Source: Triatoma infestans
Taxonomy: Eukaryota; Arthropoda; Insecta; Hemiptera; Reduviidae
Assembly (NCBI GenBank): GCA_011037195.1
Contig: JAAEAF010000373.1
Span: 186,001 to 250,000 of the forward strand
Direction of reading: 5' to 3'
DNA length: 64,000 bases
Shown piece by piece: positions 12,855 to 27,500 of the stretch; position 1 is the first letter of the stretch; each line of letters starts with the position of its first letter. The notes under the pieces were generated by a model. The model was given only the letters and a program-made list of their open reading frames with translations, had not been told where the DNA came from and did not search any database. The translations under genes and the position numbers were made by a program.

Positions 12855-15800
12855 TGCACAAAATAATGGCATCAAGGTTATACAGAGAAGCACAAAAATA
12901 ATAAGGAAAAAAAGCAAATAAAATAAATATTAGCACAAATTTTATTTATCCAGCATTATTAACTAAAAACGATTAAAATAAATACCTTCAATTTGTTGTT
13001 TGCTAAGCTGGGACCAAATTTCCCGAATTTCAGAATTTATATTCTCCAAATTTTGAAGAACATTGAAAGGTACCGTTTCATTTGGGAAAGTAGATATCAT
13101 ATTACCTGAAATAGATATGAGCGGGTCTAAACATTTATTTTGAATTGAGTTTGCACCAACTGCGTATCACGTAAAACCGATTTATAAACAAATATTTATA
13201 TAGGTAACGGTTTTTTAGTAAAAGTAATAAAAATTATTTATTAAGAAATTTATATTTGGAAAAAGCTAAATGGCTATTTAATAATAATTTTATAATGTAA
13301 GAAAATTTCGACTAATAACTGAAAAAATTAGCAATATGAAAAGAAGTTTGAAAAAGTCGAGACTTTGGACCACGAATTCTTATTTGAAATAAAAGAAAAT
13401 AAAAAAAAATTTTGATAAAAATTTCGCTCAATTAATGCTTCAATCTGGTCAATTTCAATTATAGAGATCATAGAATATAAAATTATAAAAATGATATAAA
13501 AAATGCGCGAGAATCTTTTGGTGGAAAATTAATTCAAATGCTTTATTGAAGCAAAATATGGAAACAATGCTAAGCTCTAAGTTAAAAAATTGTATTTAAT
13601 AAAATTATTTTTTCCTGCTTAAATTGATTATAAAGAATTTTTTTTTTTTTTTTGAACGAGGGAGACTCCAGTTCTTACATGAAAAACTCTTCTAGTCGAT
13701 AAGCTTTCTGACTACCTTTAATCTATGTACGAAGCGTCAACAAGTAAATTTCTGATATTACCGCTAACAAAAATTGAAAAAAAAAAAAAAAAACTCGTTC
13801 TGAAACCATAAACAACTCAAGATAATTCTGCAAAGTAGCTGAAATTAAATGCGAAATGGGTGTATTTTCAAAACAAAAAAAAAAAAAAATGTATATATAT
13901 ATTTATCCAATGGATTAAAATACAAACCTTGCTTTAGTTGTGAGTCACCAGAGGCACCATTGAAGTTTGTTGGAGTTTCATCCACTAACCTGTTTAACGT
14001 CTGTCCTAGTAAACGCAATCTTATCATTTTCTCACCCAAAAGAGCACGTGTTCTGTGCAGTGAAACTTCCATTTCTGTTAGGTCTCTTTCTTGCTATAAA
14101 TAAATATATAAACAACCTCTTGAGATTTTTTAATTAATAAATTCCTAACAATAAATTTATATTGCTTAATTGTTTGTAATTTTCATTTCATTCACGCAAA
14201 TAGAAAAAAATTACATCCTTTATTAGTAAACATCTAAAAGGAAGTAATCCAATATAATTGCAAACGTGAGTGTAGTATTGCAGGTTTCTAACAAAAACTG
14301 CATTGGCACTGGATCAATTTAGGAACTGAAGAACGCGTCAGTAATGCTGAACCAACTCTATATATTTGAAACTTAACGCCACAAATTCCCCAAAACTTCC
14401 TTTTAGAAATCAATTTTTTTTTTTTTGGAAAAATGTTTCTAATAAAAGTAGTAGGTATTTATGTTGTGATGAAAATCGCGGAAAACTGAAATAAACATTC
14501 AGTAAAGTCGTACTTCCGGTTGATGATTGTCTTTTTGTTTGATGGAATACGCCTTCGTGTCAGATGTGGCGGTAGTACCTAGATGTAATGTCAGGTAAGC
14601 TTCCTGAGACTTTTTGTTTTTGTGATTTTTGTTTTGTCTCTCTCTCTCACTCTCTCTCACACACACACACACACACTCACCATTCACTGGAAAAATTTTT
14701 TCGTACTCTAGTTATCAAAAAACATGTATTTCCATTAAAAAATCAATTTCGAAAATTTGGCTCGACCACAATGCTTGCTCTCTAAGAGGAAGTAAAACGC
14801 ATAACTTCTGGTAATCTAAAATTTAAGGGCAAAAATTGTTCGGCTACTTCATTCTAATCAGTACTATTTAACTGTTATATCTGTTTATAATTAATTATTA
14901 TATTTTACTAATGAAGGAAACTCAAAAACTATCTAAAAAACTTGGGATTAAATGAAATTTGAATATAAAATGAAAAAGTAAGCAATGCCTATTTTTTCTG
15001 GCTGTTTATATGTCCATCTACAGATTAGATGTCTTGGACGGTTAAAAAACGAAAATGGAACAAAATTGATAAGCCTTTTTTTTAACAGAGAGTGATAATA
15101 ATTCAATAATCATTTCTTGCATATAAAAATCATTACCTAGAAGATTAGTCATCTTATTAATCTTCATAATTTTGTCTTTAACTTCGTGCTAAATAGGAAA
15201 GAAATTATAGAAGACAATATCTAATCAAGAACACTAAAGTTATAATTATGTCAAATACTGTCCAGAGAAATCTAAGTTTGTATAATACAAGCAAAAATTA
15301 TTAGCAAGAATAAAAAAAGCAATACTATAAAATATAATTTAAAAAAAAAAAAATGAAATGATTAAGCTAAAGCAAAATTCTATTCACAGGGAAGCAGTAA
15401 AATTATCATGCAATTTTTCGGGAAACAATGGAAAATGAAACAGTCAATAAAAAAAAAAATATCCTATAAAAATAAGAAAAAAAAAACGTTCATTAAGTAT
15501 ATAGTTCGTTAACTATATCAACGCCCAGTTTTAGTATTCACTAGTCTTAAAACGATAATATTTCTTCCTAGCTTCAAATAAGATGTTATACCGATTTATA
15601 GGCTTGTCTAAAATATGCGCAAAGACGATTCTCAGTTTGTTTCATTAAGCCTTAAAGCATCGGGATTTCTTTAATTATAGTCTACTTCTTTTTCTTATTG
15701 CTTATCGGTTTCGAATTCTCATCCACCTAACCTAACTACTTGAAGTTAGAGTTAAAGAACACATTATTTCTATCTCTGAATGTAACTGCAAACAGAAAGA

Positions 15801-18519
15801 GTCAACATTTTTACAATGTTTTTCAAACTGAAATGAATATATGAAACCGCTAAAAAAATAAAAGGAATGCTAACCTAGACAAAATCTCAACTAATGTTAG
15901 CCTCCCATCTCTTTAAAGCTAGAAATCTGTATGCATAAAGCTTTCTACCATACAAAATTTTGTGAAAATAAATTGTTGACCGCTGTGTTAAGAAAGAGTG
16001 AAGGATCTTAAACAAACTGGTGTCATATTAAAATTCCTTGACTTTTGTAAACTTTTTTTTTTGTGCACATTATAATAAACAGATTATGAACAGAAACGAA
16101 GTTATCATTTCTAGAGCCGATGGTCCTTCTTACAAAATATTTTCGGTGAAAACAGATTTCAAAAATCAACAATAATGCAGTATTTCCTTTTATTTAGTTT
16201 TAATTTGTACTTTCTGTTAATACTTAATATTTTTAATCTGGCATAGAATGGAAAAATGAGCAATTCTGGCCTGACATGTGAAGCTTTGAAGGGAATGCTA
16301 CACTGATAAAAGATTTTCAATAATTACAAGATTTTTTTTTATAAATTAAGCGTAATTAAAGAATAATATAAACAATAAAAAAAAGGACCTGTTGAAGTTG
16401 TTGCATTGTACTGGTGTTATTGTTGGTCCTAAGTATATTTTGCCTAGCCTCTAATTCTCTCTTCTGTTGTAGTAAACATTCTCTAGCTGCTCGCACTGCC
16501 TCCTGTTCAACTATAACTCTATGTCTATAGAAGTCCACTTCAGCACTCGTACTTAAGCCTGCCAGCACCAATCACAAGCAATATTAGAGATTTAATAATT
16601 TTCAAAGAATATGAGAAAATATTTATGAAATGCATATGATCATTATGTGCTCACGCGTTGGTCTAGTGGCTAGCACTCGCCTTTCGTGCGAGAATTCTGG
16701 TTTCGATTCCCGTGAGGACAAAATCGGAAATGGTAGCGCCCTAGGTAGCAAGGCCGGAACTAAACGGCGAGTGAATTTTGGCGTGCTTACCACACGCCTC
16801 CCACAGAAATCGCCGTCTGGGAAGCCAACGCTCTACATGCGCCATAGGTTTATATATATATATATCAGTGGTTTATATATCAATATCAGCTAAATTTTGA
16901 ATACTTTCTACTTATATGTTTTCGTTAAGAATATCGATACACTGATAAGAAAAGTTAAATCCATTGCAAAGCACGTTATAAGGTGCGTTAATTTTTGAGC
17001 TACGATTTTATCTTCAATAAATGTATGTAGATGACTTCAATGGATGTCATTGTCTCATACAGAGTTTAACCACAACCACTCATTTTCACACACAGAAGAC
17101 TGGTGTATTTATTGTTGCACACATTTCCTAAAACCATGATATAGAACTAACCTGATGGAAAGGAAAAATCTAAAAATATAGTATTGTTAATCTTAATGTT
17201 CTTAATAAGAACTAACGAGATAAGTTTTATGATATATTAAGAAGAATTTCGTTAACAAAGATAAAACCAACCTTTATTTCCTAGCTTATTACATAATAGT
17301 ATTAAGTTACTAATAATCGCATTAACTGAATTAAAAAAATAATTAAGTGAAGTTTCAAAAGAGTAACATGCATAACACACAAATCTAATGCCCATATGCT
17401 TCTCCCGAAAAGGTACGTTCTTTGAAACCATGTAAAGGTGTGCTATTGTGGCTAGTGTACTTATTTAAACCTCCAAAACATGATTAAAAAATTATTAATA
17501 TTTAAATAATTTAATTAATAATTAAATTAGTAATAAGTTATTAATTAATTAAGTAAGTCAGACAAAGCTTTTCAAATATAAAAAAGCGGAACTTCAAAAT
17601 ATCCAAGATTCTGCTATTCTAATATAATATAATACATATTATTATTGAATTAATGCTTAAATAAATAAAATATATGTTTGTAACTAAAAGTCTTCATTCA
17701 TCTCAGATATTAGAAAAGTTCATAGATCATATGATAAAGTAAATATCAAGCCCCAAAAAAATTTCAATTCAACATGCTTGTTTGGTGCAAAAATAAATCA
17801 CTGATTTAAAAAATGCTTTAACTTCGCCAGATTAGAATAAAACGAATTTAAAAACCAAAAATACCTGGTCCATGGAAAGGATATCTTAAATAAGTTTCTC
17901 CTTGGGAATTAGCGGGTATCTGTTCTTCAATTTCTTCTAATTCTTGTAATTGCGTTCTAACATCATCCAATACATTTCCCTGGCGATCTTTACATTTTTC
18001 TATTTTTCCTTTAGCTTTCGAATGTTTTCTTCTTCTATCAGCTTCTGCTCTATTCATTATTACATCTGGGGAATAAACATTTACGAGTAGATTAGAATGG
18101 GGGGTCAGGGAAGGTGGGTAACATCAGAGATTTTTTTTTTTTATTTGAAAACTGAATAATATTATGGGTCATCGATCAGATTCAGGGGTTCATCCACATT
18201 TAGTATTCTTAATATGTTATTAAAAGACCCTAAAGGTGCCTTTTTATAGGGACAACAAAAATTGCACATTGCCAAAAATATTTTAGTACACATTGCTTGC
18301 CAATACTGCCAGAAATTGGCGCCTATTTGCAGCTTGCGGCCGAGCAATTATGTTTATGCAACATTTCCAATAATATTTACAGCAAAACATTTGACTGCTA
18401 GCAGTATGTGGCTGAATGGTAAAGAAGAAACATATATTAACCATTTTTATTGAACTGAACTTATATTAATGATGGATGATACTGTAATTTCGGCAGCGTT
18501 ATTATTTCTACATAATAGT

Positions 18520-18550
<31 letters not shown>

Positions 18551-21500
18551 TATAATAATAATAATAATAATATAATAATAATAATAATAATAATAATCAT
18601 AATAATAATAACACACAGCAAAGTAAAGGAGTCCTGCACACGACGATTAAGCAGGAAGTAACTGCAAAGTTTCGCCAACGTCTACAGGCTGTCGCGCGGA
18701 GTGGGCTTCATAGTGGTAATTTGACCCGCGCGATCAACGCTTTCTGTGTCCCGGTGCTGCATACACATTTGGGATAATCAGATGGACCAGCACAGAACTT
18801 AGTGCATTGCAGCGTATGGTGCGTACCTCGCTGACAGCGCAAAACAAGCACCACCCCAGGGCGGCGGTGGAGAGGGTTATCCTCCCACGTGCGGAAGGTG
18901 GCAGGGGTATTGTGGATATAATCGCGCAGCACGAAGCCCAGGTAAACCGGATGCGGGAGTATTTCTTGGCACGGCGGGGATCAGGGCTGATAGATGCAAT
19001 GCTTGCTGGTGATACGGGTTTTACCCCTCTGAATTTGAGTGCTGAGCTGACGAGGGTGGAGGTGGATAATGAGCCCCCACCTAGCGTGGGCGAGACCTGG
19101 CGGAGAAAGGCGTTGCACGGACAATACCCGGCAGCACTAGATGGAGAATTGATTGACAAGGAGGCGTCCGTGGCCTGGTTGACGCGTGGGCTGCTGTTTC
19201 CGGAAACGGAAGGTGCCCTCATCGCGATACAGGACCAGGTTGTTCCCACCAGGTACTACAGGAACCGCATCATGAACGATAGCGGTGTCGCCGACGTCAG
19301 GTGCAGACTATGCCGGGCTGCGCCGGAGACAGTTCACCACCTGCTAGCGGCGTGCCCCTTGCTGGCACAAAGAGACTATCTCCAAAGGCACAACAGTGTG
19401 GCCAGGATCCTACACAGAGAGTTGGCGCAGAAACTCGGTTTGATTCAAGATGCCCCCCATACTACAAGTATGACCCCCTGCCAGTGCTGGAAGACGCGCG
19501 GTGTCTCCTGTACTGGGACAGAGAGGTACTGACGGACCATGCCGTCGCCAACACCCGGCCGGATGTGATCTGGCATAACAAAATAACAGGCAGGGTGTGG
19601 CTGATTGATGTATCTGTCCCGGATGACGCCAATATAGCCCGCGCGCACTCCACGAAATTGGCTAAATACAGGCCACTGGCGGCAGAAATATCTGCTGTAT
19701 GGAGAGGGGTCTCAGGGGTGGAGATAGTCCCGTTGATTATTTCAGCCATGGGGCTTGTGCCGCGGTCGCTGGGGGAGAGCCTCTGCTTGATCGGAATCAG
19801 GAGGACCATCATATACCGGATGCAGCAGGCTGTGGTACTCCACACCTGCCACATTGTAAGAGAAGTGCTAAGGGAAGACGCCAGAGACTAGCACGGACAT
19901 GTTTTTCTTTTGTTTTCATCGTAGGACAATTGTCCGGTTCCAGTGAGAACCGTAAGTACCAAATACTGGAAACAGGTTCTTCCCTTGCTTGCGGGCTGCG
20001 AGGAATTGGAAAAAAAAAAAATAATAATAATAAAACATTAAATGAAGATCCATTTTTTTTATGTAAAAGAGAAGATAATAATTTAACAGCGCAAATGTTC
20101 TCGATAGACATCTAGTTAAAAACTGTAAAAATAACCGGAGCATTTCTGAAACGAATATTGAGTAATTTTCAAATTTTAATTACATTGAGTAAATTTGAAT
20201 TGAGCAAATACCAAATTTAATTTTAATTTTAATTACAAAGACTGAAATATTATTTGACTGAAGGAAAATATTGACTAAAAGAAAATTTTAACAATAGTTT
20301 CCTTGAAAAAAAAAAATACACAAAATATGAACACACAAATAATATCTCTTACTGCATTTGATAATTCAAATTGACAAATTTCTTCGGGCGATTTTTACCA
20401 GGTGTTTAGTTACCTAAAAAAAAATATGCAAGTGTGAGAATCTTCCACCTTAATAAGAAGCTTTTTAGAGGAACACGTGCCATTCTATCTTCTCGAATCA
20501 TATTTTCCATAAAAACAAAAATTCAAACAAAAGTGATAGATCTGTGTTAAATATGTAAATTCTTCAGAATGGTGTTGACTCTATCGCTAAACCATCACTG
20601 CCCAGTGGCTGCATGTAGCATTAGAGTCAACATTACCCTGAGAAACCTATTGCAAATCGGGGCGAAAATCGTGTGACGAAAAATAATTTGGGGGAACCCT
20701 AACATCGCCGTTCTCACAAAATCTCCTAATCATTTTATTTACAAAGTAATTAAATTATAGTTAGGGAATTATCTCATAAATTAAAAAAAAAAGAAGAAAA
20801 TCTGGAAGAAAAAAAATCAATAGCTTTTTTCTGTCTTTGATCCTTTTAAAAAACTAGTGTAAAGCCAAAACCAGTAAAAAAGAAAAACTCATGCAAATTC
20901 TTTTAATCATTTCCATTAATCTATTTGACAAATTTTCAATGAACTTACTTATAATACTTATTATATTAAATAACGGAGTTTCGAGATAATCTATTTGTGG
21001 TTCCTTCAGAACATCCTAAAAACCATTTTTCTAGGAAAATGTCAAATTAAAACTGACAGGAGAACAAATGTGCACAGTTAGTTTACCTAATTTAAAGAAA
21101 ATCGTTGAAAAAAAACTATTTTTTTTTTTTTTTGTATAAGAAAAAATATGTTTGTGAATAACAATTTGGGATTCCTCTGGTTCAAAATGAAACATAACCT
21201 CCTACATGTATTAACCACTGTAAAGTATATGTAATATTTCCATATGTATAAACAACCTTACTGTAAAATATATGTATAATTATGTAATAAAATGTAACAT
21301 ATATGTAATATTATATGTCCTCAAAAGAACTTATTTTTATTAAGCTTAGACTCTCCCACCAATAGACTTCTTAAAGTTCGCAGTGGCATGAGACCCCCCC
21401 CACCCCCCGGTTTTTAATCTAATTTAATCTAGATTTCCCATGATATAAAATTGAAGGCAAATAGATATTTAATAAATATCATAAGTTTGACAAAAAATTA

Positions 21501-24500
21501 ACATTAAGTAAAAATTGTAACTATCTTCCGAGTTCATTTAAGAAGGTTTCGGGAGGGATAAGTTAGGTTTTCCTAAAAAAAAAAAAAAAAAAAAAATCTG
21601 GTGTGAAACACTCACATAAACTTTCTCTTACTCCAATTCTCAAATTATAAATTGACAAATTTATAGTTTGTGTACCAAATTTAATGAAATTCGAAAACTG
21701 AAAAAGCTGTTCAGTAAAAGCGCACTTCCGGTTTACTAATTTTCTTGAAACTTAAATTTTGGCCATCTATTTATTTCTAATTAATTTTGTTTGGATGATA
21801 GAATTGTATAATCAACTATGATACAACTTTAGAGGAAGCTGTAACCCTACCCCCACCCCTAAAAGTGCCCTTAAATGAATTTTCCCAGAGAAATGTTTTA
21901 AATAAAAGATGTGATCTTTGTATTTTTTTTGTATACGAAGTTTCAAGAAAATCGTCAGAGCCATTTTTGAGAAAATCGCGAAAAAAAAACAACTAGTAAA
22001 ATGGTACTTCCGGTTGAGGAATTTTGACAGATAACGCACTGTCAGATCCTATGGTGATACGTAAACGTAATATCAAGTTTCAATTTTCTACGGTTTTTGT
22101 TTTTGAGCTATGGTGGTCACACACACACACACACACACACACCATTTGTTTTAAAAACCACTTTTTTGGACTCAGGACCTCAGAACGGATTTCCGGTGAA
22201 AACTCGATATCGAAATTTGACACGATTACAATACTCTCTCTTAGTATGAGTAAGAGAAAGTAAAAATTATAAGTTTGAAGAAAATTTGTCAATTATAATT
22301 TGTAAACTGCAATAAGAGAAACTAATGTGATTTTTTCCAATATAAACCGATACAAATTTTTTCCTAAAGTCTAAATTTCTAAATCAAATTCTTCATCATT
22401 ATGAGACTACTTACTTTTTTGATCGATATCTGTTGGAAATGTTGATGATAATGATGTACTAACATATTGATCGTCAGATGATGGATCGTTATCCGCCAAT
22501 TCTTTAGCAGTATCCTTAAATATGGTGAAAGGTTCAACAATTCTTGGAGTTACTTTTATTGGCTGTGGACTTTTATCATTATAGACAAGGTCTTCTGAAT
22601 TATTATTTTTGGATCTTTCATTTCTAATAGTATCTTTTTCTTCTTGGATGTCTTTCTCCAGGCTGAAAAGCAAACATTCTTTCTGAATATCATTAAAATT
22701 TCAAGTAAAAATAATCTCGAATAGCTAAGCTTCTAAACTTCAAATAACTAGTTTAAAACAAAAAGAAACCTTGAAGTGGTAAAATAATATATTTTAAAAA
22801 TCATGTAAGTTTTAGTGTAATAACAATAGAGAATTACCCTTGACTTTCACGTTTTCTACGTGCCCTGCTTTGCAGCTTTCTTTCTACAGCAACTTTCATG
22901 TCAGTCTTCAACTGAAGATATTTATCTTTTAGAGAGCGATATTTATCTTCAATGAGTCGTTTCTCACATCTCATTTTTTCAAAATCCCTAAAAGTTCAAT
23001 AATCAAATAACATATTAAGTATCTAATCAGTTATAAGAATATGCACACTATCTTTAGTTCGGAATTTACATAAAATTTAAAATAAAGATATTTAAACAGA
23101 AATACCTAAACTTGGAAAGTTCCTCTAGTCCTGAGAAGGATGAACATTATGTGGCAAGATCTACGATCATCTATGGCATCGTGGGCATGAGTGAATAAGC
23201 AAAGTTGCTTATTCCAATGAAACACAAAGTGCCAATTCCAAAAAAACACTTTGAAGTCCAACATCTAGCATGACGGGAATAAGAACTTGCTTTTCAGGTG
23301 GGATAGAGGTTATTCTAAATCTCACATTCTACAAAAGTTGAGTGAAGGGGCTACTCTCAGAAGAGTTAGGGAAGTATTGGATAGGATGGGTGCAATGGCA
23401 CCAGGATATCTCTGTCGTCGGCTTCCTGCTCTGGATGGGATAATTAAGTAATACAGCTTCGATAAAAATCCCGAATTTGAAGAAGTAAGAAAAGCGTTTT
23501 TACGCGCACTATTTCGGGGACATTCACCTCAGAATTCTAAGGAAGCTAGTACTCGGAACAAAGTCTGGGTATTTCTGTTTAAATACCTTTCTTTATTCAA
23601 ATTTGGAGGTGTATCCGCTCTATCTAGTGTTAAAGAGCATGCGATTGTACCAGTTAAGGTGAGGACCCCTGAGAAAATGAAAGCTGGAATATTGGCCAAG
23701 GACCAGACCTTGGTGTCTATGGGTAAATTTTTCAAATACAATTCAGGCAGAAAATCACGCAATTGGAAGATGTGTCATTTCAATCTCGACAGAAAATATC
23801 GCAATCAGAAGATGGTATAGGAGTGCCTCAAACTCGGTGACTGGGAAGAAATAAAACGTGTTAGAGCGTGGTAGCGTGGAAGGCAACGAGAGTGAAGATA
23901 CCTAGCAAGGAAATGCGCAGTCAAAACCCTTTAATCCTTTATCGGACCAAAACCCTTTTATGATAAGCGATAGTCTGTTCGAGAAGAGTTTAGATATGAG
24001 GAGGAACTCTAGAAAGCATTGCTCGGAGAACCCTCCCAGGACTGAGGGAGGCTAAGACCTGTCTGGACAGTTATGACCTGATAAGTTATGAGGCGTGACA
24101 GTCTGAGCAAAAATAGATTTACTCAGAGGAACGACTCAGGGAGCTCTGAAGAAGTTAGGCTTAAAAAGCCTTTTCACTTGCAGGTCAATAGGAACTCCAA
24201 TATACCTCGGGACAGATGGATGCAACGATAAAATACAGAGAAGATTTAAAAATCTGGTGTGGAGGATACATATTCTCTGAAATATTACCAATAATAATAA
24301 TAATAATAATAAATAAAAATTTACCTATTTATTTGTCCAACACTACTTGGTTCCTTTTCCAATAATTTTTTCAATCGAACATTCCAAGCTTCTATTTGTT
24401 CTGCATGATATTTTTTGAGGTCATCTTCTTCGTGCTGAAACTGGTTTCGAAGTGCTGCCATACTATTTTCATGATCAATCATGGCTGATTCTAATGTTGT

Positions 24501-27500
24501 TTTGTGCTGCAAAGTTGTTGCTGTAATCTTATCTTCCCATTCCGTTTGTACTCTTCTTAATTCACTTTCTTTTTCCACTTTTAATTGTGTTAATTTAGTA
24601 GTAAACTCTTCTTCCATTTTTTTAATATCCTATGATAATAAAAATATAGGAAAAATGATAGAAAGCTTTAGTAATATATTTGTGTATAAAAATGAATAAT
24701 ATTTTTAGAAGCTGAATGACAAGTATTTTAAATTTAAAACTAAATTACACTTAAAAATGTATAGTAAAAATGATTCTCTTGCATATAATGTATATGTGGT
24801 TATAAAAGTTTAGGAACACCAATTTGCCTATAGTTATGCGCTGATTTTACCATCATTCCATGGGGAAAAGCTCTAGCTATTAGTATTTAAAACACCGGGA
24901 GTATTCAATGAGATAACCCAATATAATTCAACTAAAATAAGGCCAGTTGCAGACACAACGATTTCGATTGTACGGTAAAAAAATTTAGTGGCACGAAGAA
25001 GAGCATAGGGAGCTTACATACGTTACGATCGCCCACGGAACGGCACGATTGCTGTGTTGTTGCTGTCTACTACTACACCAGACGGTCGCCGTGAATACAG
25101 TGGCCTACATAATCATATGCATGCTTATACACACCACGATTTTTATTCTTACGGTACCTGTCATAAGTTAACTTCTGCTTCTGTGCCCACTGATTATTCA
25201 GTTCGGTTCTTTGTTAAAATAGTTGTTTAGTTTGTGACGTTTATATAGTGTATTATTAACTATTTTAGAGTTGTAACTTAATAAGTGAAATAAGTGTATC
25301 TCTATCCGACTTCTGACACCAGTTGGTAACAGTACCAAATACAAAACACAACTCTACTGTCTTTTATTTTACTGTTTCTTCTTCTTCTTCAGATTCTTTA
25401 TCTTTTTCATCTTCTCCAATTTCTTCATCATCACCAATTTCTTCTTCAAAAAGTGTGCAGAATGTTCGTGCTTGTCCCTCCTCTGGTTAATTGGATGACC
25501 CCCACCTAGTGAACTCTTTTAAGTCACTTGAGCCCTCGACGCCTAAGATGACGGTACAGTAACCACATAGCAGCAAAATGTTTAGGATTCTTTACTAATG
25601 AACGAATGAAATACTTTATACGGCAAAATATCGTAGTATGTGCAAGGAACGCTTTCACGATAAAATACTGAACGATCGAGATCGCTGAGTGAGCAACTTG
25701 CCTAAGTATCAAAGGTTTTTAAATTTTTGAAATTTTCACGAAAATAATTACGATTTCCTTTGAACTTGAAATACACATATATAAACAAAAAAAGTGATTT
25801 TAGGTAGTTGTGCGGAATTTGTGGCGTTAAATTTAAATTTTTTTAAGCAGTTAGGTCAATGTTATTGGCGCGCTCTACAACGTAACTTCTCTACCTGTCT
25901 GGATAATTAGGTTGGTACTTGCCCTTCCACCTCCTCTAGTTTTTATAATGTAAAATGGATGTGGTCCGGTCACAATTTTTTTTTTTAATTTTCACAGAGT
26001 TTCAGCAAATTTATTGCTTCTTCAGGGTCTGTACAAAGGTTTTTTTGTTTGACAAATGAGTAAAATTTGAAATTTAAAGACAATTTTTCAGTTTATATAT
26101 TGTTTTAACGGGAGTAAGAGAAAGTCGTGTGAGAGTTTCACACCATAATTTTTTAAAACAGTTGTAATCGAAAAATTTTCATAAACATGCAATTTCAACA
26201 TCGAGTGCTTGCTGTTAAAAAATACCCTTTAGTTGATATTAGAGGCGGTGATGGTATACAATCAGAGAGATAGTACTTGACTGTGATTACCATGCTAATC
26301 TAGAAAACAGCATAAATAAAATCTAATCTGAGAAGAGTTTGAGTTTTTATTTGAACCCCCAAATAAAAAAAAATCCAAATAAACGTTTCGAATAAAAGTT
26401 ACAGGTTTACATATTATGTGGACTTAGCCTTTTAAGTATAAAGAAAATCGTTGTAGTCTATTTCGAGAATATTCCAAAAACAAAGACCTTTTCCAAAGAC
26501 GCACTTCCGGTTAACCGATTTTGGAGTTCTAGCAATGCATTTATTCGAGCTTAAAAACATTTAGATGATAGCACCGTACAATATTGTACTAATTAAATGG
26601 CACTGTACACACTTCCCAGAGTCCTCCAAAAATAATTTTGTTCTGGGAAAATGTTTCAAATAAAATTGAAGGGCATTTTTGGATGTAGATATGCAAAGTT
26701 TAGAGGTCCTTGAAGCTATTTTGGAGAAAATCGCGAATACTGAAAAAGTAGCGTTTTCTATTGATAAATTTTTGGCCAAACCTACCTGTGAGATTCGATG
26801 GTGGTGTATCTTAAAGAATATAAAGTTTGAGTTTCCAACGATTTTTCGTTTTTGAGATATTTTGTAAAAAATATTAAAAAAAAGAAAAAAGGTTGTAAAC
26901 CTATCAGTTTATTTGAAAAACTGTCGCGGAATCTATTAGTTATACAATACTTCAAGTTTATTCGGGTTGATATATGCATCGCCTGAATGTCTGTAACGTC
27001 AATACATTCCAGATTTTTGCGTTTGAGATACTTTGTCTCACTCACATACACATACAGAAACACCCGCGCGCACACAAATTTATATATATACTATTTGCTA
27101 AGGCATTTTTTTTTTAATATAGGTGATCTCAAAATAAGTATTATGTACCGAGGAAAACTCAAAAACTCAATTTCGAGACATCGACATGATCGAATACTTC
27201 CTCTTACAGTAGTAAGAGAAAGTATTCTTCTCCCATTTTAAATAAAAAATATTTGTAAACACAACATTTTTTGGCTGATTCGGAAATCTAACCGCCCTTT
27301 TAATGAGAGGCCTTCGTGTGGTGCACAACCTGTACAGCAAACTGCAATCTACGGCGGCCCTATTGCAATTCATTCACTGTCCTAAAACTTAACAGTAAAA
27401 ATCAAACCATAAAATTACACAGATTATTTTAAATTTTTACTTACAGTCTGAAATTTCTGTTCTTCCTTAATAGTTATATTCTTGTACTTTTCTTCTAATT

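Noticed and set aside
14629..14814. Open frames rich in Ser-Leu and Thr-His dipeptides
   Set aside because: They arise from the (CT)n and (CA)n microsatellite within a family A repeat.
16649..16719. A functional tRNA-Glu gene
   Set aside because: The T stem does not pair properly, the acceptor stem has a mismatch, and a long non-tRNA body follows without a clear pol III terminator after the tRNA part.
18512..18612. CRISPR-like array
   Set aside because: It is a simple (AAT)n microsatellite with no unique spacers.
18734..19249. Open frame of 171 codons on the - strand
   Set aside because: Shadow of the GC-rich LINE coding frame on the opposite strand.
19462..19854. Open frame of 130 codons on the - strand
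   Set aside because: Antisense to the well-supported LINE endonuclease frame; no domain of its own.
25380..25445. Acidic protein tail on the - strand ([27 protein letters not shown])
   Set aside because: A GAA-rich tract inside the Harbinger derivative; it has no open frame connected to the transposase start and cannot be supported as a gene.
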